The notes under the pieces: model-generated
What the model was told of the DNA's origin: nothing
The model's input: only the letters and a program-made list of their open reading frames with translations
Databases searched by the model: none
Shown: piece by piece, positions 34,101 to 42,550 of the stretch
How positions within the stretch are numbered: position 1 is the stretch's first letter
How the letters are laid out: each line of letters starts with the position of its first letter
Source: Bacillus sp. WMMC1349
GTDB lineage: Bacteria; Bacillota; Bacilli; Bacillales; Bacillaceae
Length of the DNA stretch: 64,000 nucleotides
Direction: 5' to 3'
NCBI RefSeq assembly: GCF_013155385.1
Contig: NZ_JABJUQ010000007.1
Location: forward strand, 1,160,001 to 1,224,000
Made by a program: the position numbers and the translations under genes

Positions 34101-35268
34101 TCAAAAATGGACACTAGAAACAAGACTCATTCACAATCAATGGAAAACAGATGGACCAACCGGAGCTGTCAGTGTACCGATCCAGCATGCTTCAACCTTT
34201 CATCAAGCCTCTTTTGACCAGTTTGGTGAATATGATTACAGCCGTTCTGGAACCCCCACAAGAAAGGCACTTGAAGAGACGATTGCTGAGCTTGAAGGAG
34301 GGTCACGCGGTTTTGCTTTTTCATCGGGAATGGCAGCTATTTCTACCGCTTTTTTACTTTTATCACAAGGAGATCACCTCCTTATCACAAAAGATGTCTA
34401 TGGTGGAACCTATCGGATGGTCACAGATGTGCTAAGCCGCTATGGGATCGAACATACCTTTGTTGATATGACCGATCTAAATCAAATCGCCTTAAGTATT
34501 AAGGAAAACACGAAAGTCATTTATCTTGAGACACCGTCAAACCCGACACTAGGTATTACAGATATTAGAGGTGTTGTTAAACTAGCCAAAGCACATGGCT
34601 GTCTAACTTTTCTTGATAACACATTCATGACTCCGGCACTTCAGCGCCCCCTTGATCTCGGCGTAGATGTCGTACTTCACAGCGCAACAAAATTTTTAAG
34701 CGGACACAGTGATGTTCTCTCAGGGCTTGCTGTTGTCAAGGATGAAAAGCTTGCAGAAGCCTTTGGTAAACTGCAAAATTCCTTTGGTGCTGTTCTTGGA
34801 GTTCATGACTGCTGGCTTGTTTTAAGAGGATTAAAGACACTTCAAGTTCGGCTTGAAAAAGCGGGCAAAACAGCCTGGCAACTTGCTGAATTTTTTACTA
34901 AACATCCTGCTGTCAAACAAGTTTATTATCCGGGTCTCTCCTCACATCCAGGAGCTCAGGTGCATAAACATCAGTCGAATGGCGCAGGTGCGGTACTTTC
35001 CTTTGAACTAGCTGATGCACAAGCGGTTAAAAAAGTCGTTGAAAACTTGACCATCCCAGTCTTTGCCGTCAGTTTAGGTGGAGTTGAGTCAATCGTTTCT
35101 TATCCAACGAAAATGTCGCACGCTGCCATGCCAAAAGAAGAGCGACTAAAACGTGGTATTTCTGATGGGCTTTTACGTCTTAGTGTTGGTATGGAACATG
35201 TCGGCGATTTACAGAAAGATTTTAGCGAAGCTTTGCAGACGATATCAGAAGGTGTTGTCCATTTATAG
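34093..35268 (+). CDS. metC: Cystathionine beta-lyase MetC
   Basis: A PLP enzyme cleaving cystathionine to homocysteine, pyruvate and ammonia, the second step after MetI. The 391-residue product is a clear paralogue of the MetI encoded immediately upstream. The PLP lysine is in HSATKFLSGHSDVLSG. It starts with TTG inside the end of metI (AGGGGAGAGG upstream), indicating coupling. Confidence 0.95.
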   Translation: MNNQKWTLETRLIHNQWKTDGPTGAVSVPIQHASTFHQASFDQFGEYDYSRSGTPTRKALEETIAELEGGSRGFAFSSGMAAISTAFLLLSQGDHLLITKDVYGGTYRMVTDVLSRYGIEHTFVDMTDLNQIALSIKENTKVIYLETPSNPTLGITDIRGVVKLAKAHGCLTFLDNTFMTPALQRPLDLGVDVVLHSATKFLSGHSDVLSGLAVVKDEKLAEAFGKLQNSFGAVLGVHDCWLVLRGLKTLQVRLEKAGKTAWQLAEFFTKHPAVKQVYYPGLSSHPGAQVHKHQSNGAGAVLSFELADAQAVKKVVENLTIPVFAVSLGGVESIVSYPTKMSHAAMPKEERLKRGISDGLLRLSVGMEHVGDLQKDFSEALQTISEGVVHL

Positions 35269-35367
35269 TTTGTACCGATGGAGAAGCTGCATTGGAATAA
35301 ATGACGGACCATTTTAATGATGAAACATTGAAAAACAGAACGGGAAATATATGCTGTCGCGCGGTGG

Positions 35368-35396
35368 AAAAGTCCTTTTTATAAGAGGGCTTTTTT
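35368..35396 (+). terminator. metIC terminator
   Basis: AAAGTCCT pairs with AGGGCTTT (one G-U), followed by TTTT, about 100 bases after the metC stop. Confidence 0.75.
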
Positions 35397-35531
35397 CTTC
35401 GTATATAAAGATGATCATCATATGAAACCCGCGTTGAAACACAAAATCAACATTGGATGTTATTGCTCTTTAAACCATAAATAGGATATTATGATAAATA
35501 AAGTGTTTTAAACGAGGGGGACTTTTGAAAA

Positions 35532-36785
35532 ATGAATGATAAAAGTATTTGGGGAAAAAATTTTACCATGCTTTTTTGTTCAAAGCTGGTGAAAGTTATT
35601 GCAGACAGTTTCGCCTTTAATGCGATTCTATGGTTTCTCATCTTAAGTGGAAAAGGTGCTGTCGGTACAGCTTTATTAATAGCCGTGACTTTTCTTCCGC
35701 AAGCATTAATTGCACCGCTCATTTCTCCTTTCATGAAATCGAACACATTAAAATTTTGGATGCTTAGTGCCGACCTAACGAGAGCCTTGCTTATGCTGGT
35801 AATTCCAGTGTGTTATCTTCATGGTTTTTCACCCTTATGGTTTATTATTTCTTTAATGTTAATCCACTCGGCAACTGGAGCTTCTTATGATCCGGCATCT
35901 ATTTCTTTAATTCCGAAAATTGTGAAAGAAGATGTCATTCAAAAAGCAAATGCTACAATCACCTCAGCCGTTCAAGTTGTGAAATTATCAGCCGTCATGG
36001 TTTGCGGTATATTAATTGTCATCATTGGGGCAGCAGATACAATGTTGATCACACTGCCGCTTTATCTCATATCGGCAGGTTTAGTTCTTTTGATTAAATA
36101 TAAAGTAAATGATGATAAGCCGAAAAACAATGGATTCAAACAAGACAATACATATATGAGTAAATTAAGAAGAGGCTTTACCATTGTACGCCGCCATCAA
36201 ATTTTGTTTCCACTCACGATATATTGCATTTTTCTAAACTTAGGCTCCGCTCCTTGGGAAGCATTATCAGCCATTTATATTTCTGAATTAGACGGAAATT
36301 CAATTACTCATTCTATTTTAAGAGTTGCTACTGCAACAGGTGCCTTTCTCATGGGTTTTATCTTAACAAAAGTAAGGGTGAATCGATATGGATTATTGTT
36401 TATTGGCGCTGGAATTGTAGAAGGGTTAGCTTTTTTGCTTACAGGTATGAATTCACTCCTATTATTGGTTATTTTTGCAGCCTTTATTTTAGGTTTAACA
36501 ATAAGTGCAAACAATGTCCCTGAACATACAATTATTCAAATATCAGTCACTGATGAAGACCAGCCACAAGTGTTTGCTGTGACCAGACTAATTTCATATA
36601 CCATGATTCCAATCGGAGCTTTATTAAGTGGATATGCTGCGTCCGTTTTTGGAGCAGGAAAAGTTATTGCTATTGGTGGAGCCGTTGAAATCATTGCAGG
36701 GATTGCAATATTATCTCTGACAAAGCTAAGTAAAACTCAGCGTTCAGACTTGATATTGGCGAAAGAAGAAACAATCAAGATGTAG
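35532..36785 (+). CDS. MFS efflux transporter (MFS_3, macrolide-efflux-like)
   Basis: A 417-residue, 12-segment major facilitator of the MFS_3 group, which includes MefA-type macrolide exporters and the enterobactin exporter EntS. Features: the N-terminal WGKNFTMLFCSKLVKVIADS, an amphipathic central loop (about 190-215; NDDKPKNNGFK) and PEHTIIQISVTDEDQPQVFA near helix 10. The start follows GAGGGGG. The next gene encodes a macrolide-phosphotransferase-like kinase, which hints at a drug-resistance or natural-product function. The substrate cannot be read from sequence. Confidence 0.85.
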   Translation: MNDKSIWGKNFTMLFCSKLVKVIADSFAFNAILWFLILSGKGAVGTALLIAVTFLPQALIAPLISPFMKSNTLKFWMLSADLTRALLMLVIPVCYLHGFSPLWFIISLMLIHSATGASYDPASISLIPKIVKEDVIQKANATITSAVQVVKLSAVMVCGILIVIIGAADTMLITLPLYLISAGLVLLIKYKVNDDKPKNNGFKQDNTYMSKLRRGFTIVRRHQILFPLTIYCIFLNLGSAPWEALSAIYISELDGNSITHSILRVATATGAFLMGFILTKVRVNRYGLLFIGAGIVEGLAFLLTGMNSLLLLVIFAAFILGLTISANNVPEHTIIQISVTDEDQPQVFAVTRLISYTMIPIGALLSGYAASVFGAGKVIAIGGAVEIIAGIAILSLTKLSKTQRSDLILAKEETIKM

Positions 36786-36945
36786 ACCAACTAAAAGGCT
36801 TAAAGTGGTTTAATGAAGTAAATTAGTCAACTCAGTCAACAAATCACTATCTAGCTTGATGGGGTGTATAATTCATCAAGTTATTCCATGCTCTCGATTA
36901 TTATAGAAAATCAGCTTAACTCATTTAATTCGATAAATAAATTAT

Positions 36946-36971
36946 TATTTTAATCGGTATCGATTAAAATA
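36946..36971. promoter_or_regulatory. Operator-like palindrome before the kinase gene
   Basis: TATTTTAATCG (36946-36956), the 4-base centre GTAT and CGATTAAAATA (36961-36971) form a perfect 11-bp-arm inverted repeat that extends further with one mismatch. It ends three bases before the AAGGAGG of the kinase gene. It could be a repressor operator or a leader hairpin next to the ribosome site. A 21-codon frame without ribosome site (36888-36953) ends inside its left arm. Confidence 0.65.
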
Positions 36972-36987
36972 GTAAGGAGGAGAAAAC

Positions 36988-37890
36988 ATGACTAATGAAG
37001 CAACTTTGCAAAAACTATTTCAGCAAAAAATAAAAAAAGCTGTTGTGTTTGGAGATCTTTATGAAGGTCGCGCCAACAATGTTTGGAGGATCATCTTTGA
37101 AGATGCTCCTGACTGCATCGTTAGAGAGCCTAAGTCAGGCCTTGAAGAAAGTGAGTTTTCATTTGGATGTAAAGAGATATTTGGTTTAAATATGAGCCGT
37201 GTTGATGAATATATTGAAACAGTGAACGAACAGTTAAAGAAAACCGATTCATTTGCGATTCCTGCTGTTATTTGCAAACAGCAAGTAGATGAACGACGTT
37301 TTCTAGTTATGGAAAAAATTGAAGGAAAGCAAGTTACCAGTTTTATTGATCGCTCACCAGGATTTTTAATGGACTATGGTCGACAATTAGCAAAACTTCA
37401 TCAATTTGATGCTAATTATTTTGGTACTGTTCAAGAAGGTAAACGAGCAAATCTTAGTGAGTTCCATCAAACATTGATATCAACAGCCGAAAAGTTAATC
37501 GATCGTTATGACATGCACTCTAAAAATATTAGAGAGTATTTTCCTGTATTTAAAGAAAAAATTCGCAACCTTGAGCCTCCTGCATCTGCAAGCTTTATTT
37601 TAATCGATATTGATCCGAGTCAATATGTTGAAAAAAACGGTGTGATTAGTGGGCTTGTGGACACAGAAGCTGTTGCAATCGGACCGCGTGAGTATGATTT
37701 TGTTGCACTTGAATATCTATTGACTGAAAGAGAAGCTTTATTTATTCAACAAGGATATGAAGACATTTCTACCCTCCCAAAAAATCTTGACGCTGTTCGT
37801 GAATGCTACCGGTTTATTTGTTTATTGTTGGATATTCATGGAACATGGGACTTTCATCAATGGATGAGACACCCCGTGCGGTTTTTTTAG
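36988..37890 (+). CDS. APH/ChoK-like phosphotransferase (macrolide-kinase-like)
   Basis: A 300-residue cytoplasmic protein of the aminoglycoside/macrolide phosphotransferase fold. FLVMEKIEGKQVTSFID matches the hinge region. The catalytic loop, normally HGDLHPGN, reads LIDIDPSQ (about residue 206 on): the Asp is kept but His-Gly are replaced. The metal-binding Asp is kept in GLVDTEAVAIGPREYDF. It could phosphorylate a drug, sugar or amino compound, or have altered chemistry. The strong AAGGAGGAG site lies right after a palindrome. It overlaps the convergent LysR gene by four bases. Confidence 0.8.
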   Translation: MTNEATLQKLFQQKIKKAVVFGDLYEGRANNVWRIIFEDAPDCIVREPKSGLEESEFSFGCKEIFGLNMSRVDEYIETVNEQLKKTDSFAIPAVICKQQVDERRFLVMEKIEGKQVTSFIDRSPGFLMDYGRQLAKLHQFDANYFGTVQEGKRANLSEFHQTLISTAEKLIDRYDMHSKNIREYFPVFKEKIRNLEPPASASFILIDIDPSQYVEKNGVISGLVDTEAVAIGPREYDFVALEYLLTEREALFIQQGYEDISTLPKNLDAVRECYRFICLLLDIHGTWDFHQWMRHPVRFF

Positions 37891-38777
37891 CATGCTTGCC
37901 CCACTAATTCCTTGGTGATTTGAATAAATATTTGCAATGCTTTTGTTTGGTATAAGCTGTGTGTCACAATGGAAAATCTCCGTTTGAAGGGCAGTTCAAT
38001 CACCGGAATGGTGGAGATATAACCGTTTTTCCGTTCTTTTTCAATGGCCCAGTTCGATAATAAAGAAATACCTAACCCTGCTTCAACTGATTCTTTAATC
38101 AGTTGCGTACTCCCAAATTCCATCATGTTTTGCGGGGACATATTGTACATTTCAAAAAGTTTTTCGGCAGCTTGCCTTGTCCCTGACCCATTTTCTCTTA
38201 ATATCCATGTTTCATGACTGAGTTCAGTAATGCTTCTTGCTTTTTTTGTATGGACAAGAGGATGTGATGGAGATGCAACAATATTCATATGATCATCAGA
38301 AATCGCTTCGGTATTTAATGTGTCATCAGTAAAAGTTCCTTCAATAATGCCAATATCTATTTGATGCCCTCTAACAAGTTCGATTATCTTCTTCGTATTA
38401 TGAATCTTAACCGTTGGTGTAATCAGTGGATAATGTTTCTGAAGTTTTGCAATCATCCTAGGTAAAATATATTCTCCGAATGTATAGCTTGCTCCAATGA
38501 CAATTGGACCGCTTGCATGACGGGTTAGATCATCGATAGATGTTTGCATTTTCGTATAGAGCGCTAAAATCTCTATTGCATGGCGATAGACAATTTCACC
38601 AGCTTGATTGAGACGAACATACTTATTGCTTCTTTCTAATAACCTAGTTCCAACAGATTCTTCAAAAACTTTAATATATTGACTCACAGCGGGTTGTGTC
38701 ATATGAAGTTCCTCTGCTGCCCGTGAGAAGTTTTGTTTTTCCACCACTTTGACAAACACTTTTAAATATTGATCCAT
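37887..38777 (-). CDS. LysR-family transcription regulator (YeiH-linked)
   Basis: A 296-residue LysR-type regulator with a winged-helix N-terminus (QNFSRAAEELHMTQPAVSQYIK) and an effector domain (about 90-290; IVIGASYTFGEYILPRM). It resembles the CysL/YwfK group more than CcpC or AlsR. It is divergent from a YeiH-type transporter gene and most likely regulates it and itself. The ligand is unknown. Confidence 0.9.
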   Translation of the reverse strand: MDQYLKVFVKVVEKQNFSRAAEELHMTQPAVSQYIKVFEESVGTRLLERSNKYVRLNQAGEIVYRHAIEILALYTKMQTSIDDLTRHASGPIVIGASYTFGEYILPRMIAKLQKHYPLITPTVKIHNTKKIIELVRGHQIDIGIIEGTFTDDTLNTEAISDDHMNIVASPSHPLVHTKKARSITELSHETWILRENGSGTRQAAEKLFEMYNMSPQNMMEFGSTQLIKESVEAGLGISLLSNWAIEKERKNGYISTIPVIELPFKRRFSIVTHSLYQTKALQIFIQITKELVGQAC

Positions 38778-38815
38778 CGTTATTCCCCTTTATTTTCTCT
38801 ATTTATATTGATTTA

Positions 38816-38857
38816 CTTATGATAACTATTATACATATTTATTTTTCTAATGATAAG
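38816..38857. promoter_or_regulatory. Possible LysR site in the LysR/yeiH intergenic region
   Basis: CTTATGAT (38816-38823) and ATGATAAG (38850-38857) form an inverted pair (one central mismatch) 26 bp apart between the divergent genes. Placement suits a LysR activator. The assignment is inference. Confidence 0.35.
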
Positions 38858-38902
38858 AATCCATGTATGCTAGATTTATTAACATTCTAGAGGTGATTCA
38901 TC

Positions 38903-39916
38903 ATGAATTCTAAATTTGCGGGGGTTGAACGATATCAGCTGTTTTGGTTTGGAGGTGTAGGCTTTACATTTATTTTAGCTGGTCTTGGCTTCACCTTAGC
39001 TTTTTTACCTGGTTTAAATCATATCGGTCCAATGGCCTGTTCAATTTTGTTAGCTGTGTTGTATCGCCAATTTTTTCAGTATCCGATACTTTTAAAAGAT
39101 GGAATTCAATTTGTTTCTAAAAAAATTTTACGGTTTGCCATTATTTTATATGGTTTAAAACTGAATATAGATGTAATCCTTCAGCAGGGAGTAGGTTTGC
39201 TTGTCAAAGATGCAATGGTTATTACATTTGCGATTTTGGCTACAGTCTGGCTTGGACAAAAACTAAAAGCAGACGCATCGGTCACACTGTTGTTAGGAAT
39301 AGGGACAGGTGTCTGCGGGGCGGCGGCGATTGCTGCCGTTTCCCCTATTGTTAAATCTAAAGAAGATGAAACCGCAATGTCAGTCGGAATTATTGCTTTA
39401 GCAGGTACTATTTTTTCGATTGCGTATACCATTTTAAGACCGATTCTTCCACTATCAGCAAGCGAGTATGGCATGTGGAGTGGAATGAGTTTGCATGAAA
39501 TTGCTCATGTTGCCTTAGCTGGGGCTCCTGCGGGTGAGAAAGGATTAGCGCTAGCACTTGTTGTCAAATTGGGACGTGTTCTGTTGCTTGTTCCATTATC
39601 ACTGCTTCTTATCTACTGGATGAAACGAAAAAATGCAGATCAAAATATGTCTGCTAAAATAGATTTCCCATGGTTTTTAGTTGGATTTTTATTGATGAGT
39701 TTATTTGGAAGCTTTGTGCTCGGCAAATCAATCTATGTTTCTTCAGAAATGATCAATGGTGTTTCAGCAGTGACGACATTTCTGTTAACATCAGCAATGG
39801 TTGGGCTAGGTCTAAACATTAGTTTGCGAGAGCTTCGTAAAAAAGCCTTGCGTCCTGTCGCAGTCATTTTTATCGTATCGATCGCACTATCGATTGTTAC
39901 GTTTTTGATCGTGTAG
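38903..39916 (+). CDS. YeiH-family putative sulphate exporter
   Basis: A 337-residue integral membrane protein of the UPF0324/YeiH family (PF03601, Cons_hypoth698), annotated as putative sulphate exporters. About 10 hydrophobic segments are visible, with ALLYRQFF-like LLAVLYRQFFQYP, GIGTGVCGAAAIAAVSPIV and LHEIAHVALAGAPAG. The start follows AGAGGTGATT. Divergence from a CysL-like LysR gene suggests a link to sulphur supply. The transported species is not proven. Confidence 0.88.
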   Translation: MNSKFAGVERYQLFWFGGVGFTFILAGLGFTLAFLPGLNHIGPMACSILLAVLYRQFFQYPILLKDGIQFVSKKILRFAIILYGLKLNIDVILQQGVGLLVKDAMVITFAILATVWLGQKLKADASVTLLLGIGTGVCGAAAIAAVSPIVKSKEDETAMSVGIIALAGTIFSIAYTILRPILPLSASEYGMWSGMSLHEIAHVALAGAPAGEKGLALALVVKLGRVLLLVPLSLLLIYWMKRKNADQNMSAKIDFPWFLVGFLLMSLFGSFVLGKSIYVSSEMINGVSAVTTFLLTSAMVGLGLNISLRELRKKALRPVAVIFIVSIALSIVTFLIV

Positions 39917-40030
39917 TTAGAGAGAGTATAGATCCCTGAGTTATGGTGTCGGTCGACATAGAGAGGAGGGAGAAGGAAAAATTGTGGAAGGCTGTGATCA
40001 TTCTTAAGGGGTGTTCTGAAAGTGGTGTTG

Positions 40031-40130
40031 TCGCTTTCCGCGGGCATCCGCGAGTCTCCTTGGAGCTTGTTCTTTGCTCCTGTGGGGTCTCGCCTGATCA
40101 TGTTGATAAAGGACTTTTTAGACAGCTCTT
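40031..40130 (+). repeat. GC-rich dispersed repeat, copy A (internally deleted)
   Basis: It contains TCGCTTTCCGCGGGC, ATCCGCGAGTCTCCTTGGAGC, GGGGTCTCGCCTG and the tail ACTTTTTAGACAG. It aligns with 43171-43321 but lacks the segment of about 40 bp before TGTTGA. It is much richer in GC than its surroundings and non-coding. Confidence 0.85.
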
Positions 40131-40138
40131 TCTCTAGT

Positions 40139-40640
40139 CAAGTACAAATCCCGAATTGTTGTCTAAATACTTATCATTACATAAAACTAAAACTTTCATC
40201 TTTTGCGCAAGGTTGTTTATGGTATCGTAGTGCTAAACCGGTTACGAACAGGTTGCTGCTGTTTCCGTGTGTAATAACGTGAAAAACCACTTTCAAAAAT
40301 ATTTATACACGCATAGGACGTAACTTTATGAGGTTTTTCTCTGAGGTTGCGTTTTTAATTTGTCATCATAAGATCTTGTTCTTATAGTGAGTATGGCGTG
40401 ACTGATAACGCATAAGGCATTTAATTGTTTATGATTTAACTTAATGAATGGAACAGCCCATCCCTGAAAATGATCGAAGTATTTGATATTCTATACGTTC
40501 ATTTTTGTTTTACAAGCTGTTCTTTTTCTCCTTTAAGTCTGTGATGTGCCATGCGTTATCTTTGATTCGTTCACAACGTACTCTTCTTTTGTGATTGCTG
40601 GATAAGAGGTTCAAGGAGGGCGATTCTTTCTCTTCAAAAA
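40139..40640. other. Stretch without a supported gene
   Basis: About 500 bases between copy A of the GC-rich repeat and the next terminator. On the minus strand a short open segment (about 40510-40625) reads RVRCERIKDNAWHITDLKEK before a stop, which looks like a protein remnant. No start, ribosome site or family was recognised. Otherwise nothing was found. Confidence 0.4.
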
Positions 40641-40677
40641 ATAGTAGCACAAACCTTGGCCTTGGTCTGTGCTGCTA
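40641..40677 (-). terminator. Terminator of the 40.7-41.2 kb membrane gene
   Basis: AGTAGCACAAACC pairs with GGTCTGTGCTGCT (two G-U pairs). On the minus strand a T run follows. Confidence 0.8.
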
Positions 40678-40680
40678 GTG

Positions 40681-41232
40681 TTAGTTCGTTTTTTCATCAT
40701 TAAAATGTAATTGTGAATATGTATGAATAATTTCAAGTATTTCTTCTACTTGATATGATATTGTTACAAAATTGATTAAAAAAACAGTGCCTGTCATTTG
40801 CTTGTTCATTTCTATACCTTTTCTGCTCATCCGATTATAGTTCTTTATAAACCTACTTTCGTCTTCAATCTCATCAAAAATATGAATACCAATAAATTTT
40901 TGCCGGCTTATTTTGCAAATGCTAAGTTCTTTAATATCTTCCCAACTTAGACGGAACTCAGGAATATGTTGATGACTCGTAATCCCATCTTGATTAATAA
41001 TTAATATCGGTTTTGATTGGATGAAAAGGCGTAACATTTTTGAAACTCCAAATCCGAAAAAAATGAAGGCAAAAATCGAAAGAAGTTTCATCAATATATC
41101 TAAAATTAAGGATTGATTGTAAAAAGACATAATAAAGATTAAGATACAGGCAGAGAATAAGAATAAAGACGATAATAACACAAAAACCAATTTCTTTTTG
41201 CTCGGATAAACAATTAATTCTTTTTTTGCCAT
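40681..41232 (-). CDS. STM3941-family membrane protein
   Basis: A 183-residue protein with two N-terminal membrane segments (about 13-34 and 43-62) followed by a cytosolic PH-like domain with SKPILIINQDGITSHQHIPE and LSWEDIKELSI. This is the architecture of the uncharacterised STM3941 family, which appears in many phylogenetically scattered accessory loci. Ribosome site spacing is poor. It is transcribed alone from a position near the tRNA gene. Confidence 0.75.
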   Translation of the reverse strand: MAKKELIVYPSKKKLVFVLLSSLFLFSACILIFIMSFYNQSLILDILMKLLSIFAFIFFGFGVSKMLRLFIQSKPILIINQDGITSHQHIPEFRLSWEDIKELSICKISRQKFIGIHIFDEIEDESRFIKNYNRMSRKGIEMNKQMTGTVFLINFVTISYQVEEILEIIHTYSQLHFNDEKTN

Positions 41233-41407
41233 AAGACTATCACACTACCTTTCTCATTTAAAAGTATTAGTTTAATAAAAATCTTCTTAATGTTAACATA
41301 AACCATTGTTGAGAAGAAGCAAATAAGGTTTTCATCATGTCGCACCAAAAAGAAAACCGCAACCTTGTCGTTGGTAGGACCGCTACCCTGTGGATAAGTC
41401 AACGCAA

Positions 41408-41432
41408 ATAAAAAAACGGCAAGAATGCCGTT
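41408..41432 (-). terminator. tRNA-Val terminator
   Basis: AACGGCA pairs with TGCCGTT around AGAA. The minus-strand product ends in a run of T, about 30 bases beyond the tRNA 3' end. Confidence 0.88.
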
Positions 41433-41464
41433 ATATCAACGTTTCCTGCCGTTTCGATTTTGTA

Positions 41465-41537
41465 TGATTCCGACTGGGCTCGAACCAGCGACCTCTACCC
41501 TGTCAAGGTAGCGCTCTCCCAGCTGAGCTACGGAATC
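41465..41537 (-). tRNA. tRNA-Val (anticodon GAC)
   Basis: A complete 73-nt cloverleaf on the minus strand: acceptor GATTCCG/CGGAATC, D-arm AGCTCAGCTGGGAGAGCG, anticodon arm CTACC-TTGACAG-GGTAG with anticodon GAC, and T-arm with GGTTCGAGCCC. The 3' CCA is not encoded. It is a solitary gene followed by its own terminator. Confidence 0.96.
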
Positions 41538-41671
41538 ATGAAGCTGGGTACTTCCTTACTGACAAGTTCTATTATATGCATATGAACTTAGACTGTCAAC
41601 TGTTTTTTAAAACTTCAAGGTGTTTTGTAAATGTAACTTAAGTATTTGCATGGAACTGTTCTAAAATCAAT

Positions 41672-42022
41672 ATGATGATCATTGAGACAATACCTCAAGA
41701 TCGCCATGATAAATCTTCAAGAATGAACTGTATTGTGAAAAAAAGTTCGGAAAGTATTGACAACTTCCATTCTTATCTTCATTATTTAATTGAAAGGAAT
41801 GATTTGGATGGAATGATTGAACTGTTTCATCATCAAATCCAAGCATCGAATTTGTTAAACAGCTGTACAGGGTGTAAAAATGAGGAATGGTTTAAAGGAT
41901 TTTTGATGTTCCCATGTGGTCATCATGAACATTCTCTCGCAAAAAATCAGGTTATGGTGAGATCAGCTCAGGGTTCATTATCATCTTCATGTGGTTTATT
42001 TTCAGAAGGTTTAGTGAAATGA
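41672..42022 (+). CDS. Uncharacterised small protein
   Basis: A frame of up to 116 residues with no ribosome site at its first ATG. An in-frame ATG after GAAAGGAATGATTTGGATGG would give about 70 residues (MIELFHHQIQASN). It has Cys-x2-Cys (CTGC) and a later CGHHEH cluster that might bind metal. There is no signal peptide. It precedes another unknown gene by about 20 bases, suggesting a small operon. Not recognised. Confidence 0.55.
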   Translation: MMIIETIPQDRHDKSSRMNCIVKKSSESIDNFHSYLHYLIERNDLDGMIELFHHQIQASNLLNSCTGCKNEEWFKGFLMFPCGHHEHSLAKNQVMVRSAQGSLSSSCGLFSEGLVK

Positions 42023-42043
42023 TATTAAAAGGGTGATTAAATT

Positions 42044-42334
42044 ATGACAAATGGCCCAACTTCAGTGAAAGGGTTAATTTTCCAAACGCATATTTACAGA
42101 TTAAAGGAATTGATGGAAAAGTTTTTGGAGGGTAACATCTCGAAAGCAGAGCGCCGCGAATTACTGCAACTTCATGAAGATTGTACAGATATGATGGTTC
42201 ATATTTTCAAAGACTCGAACCGTGCATTGTTTGATGCTGAATTAATTCCTGCGGAACATGCCAAAAAGATTAACGACCTTTTAAAGAGAATATATCAAAA
42301 CAGCCAAAATATAAGAGATTTATTAGATGATTAG
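42044..42334 (+). CDS. Uncharacterised small helical protein
   Basis: A 96-residue soluble protein (MTNGPTSVKGLIFQ) after AAAGGGTGA, rich in charged helical segments such as LLQLHEDCTDMMVHIFKDSN and INDLLKRIYQNSQNIRDLL. It is probably a helical bundle. It is paired with the preceding gene. Family not recognised. Confidence 0.68.
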   Translation: MTNGPTSVKGLIFQTHIYRLKELMEKFLEGNISKAERRELLQLHEDCTDMMVHIFKDSNRALFDAELIPAEHAKKINDLLKRIYQNSQNIRDLLDD

Positions 42335-42550
42335 CACAGTCTTGAGTATGGATCAGTACCTTGTTTTTAGGGTGCTTTTTTTAGTGGACTGATTTTAAGG
42401 CGGTGGATCTAGCTTGCGTCAAGCTTGAAATCATGAATAAAACAATCAACGCTTAAACAAAGGAAAAATTTTCTCGAAAATATCTTGTAATCTAATCGTA
42501 ATTATTGTAACATTTGTAACATAAGAGATATATCCGAGGAGAGAATAACT

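Noticed and set aside
36786-36945. Full translational-attenuation leader of the erm/cat type
   Set aside because: A 21-codon frame exists but has no ribosome site and only one hairpin is evident, so it is reported as a possibility, not as a feature.
39943-40282. Two overlapping plus-strand frames of 64 and 86 codons
   Set aside because: Both cross repeat copy A and lack ribosome sites. Similar frames arise wherever the repeat occurs.
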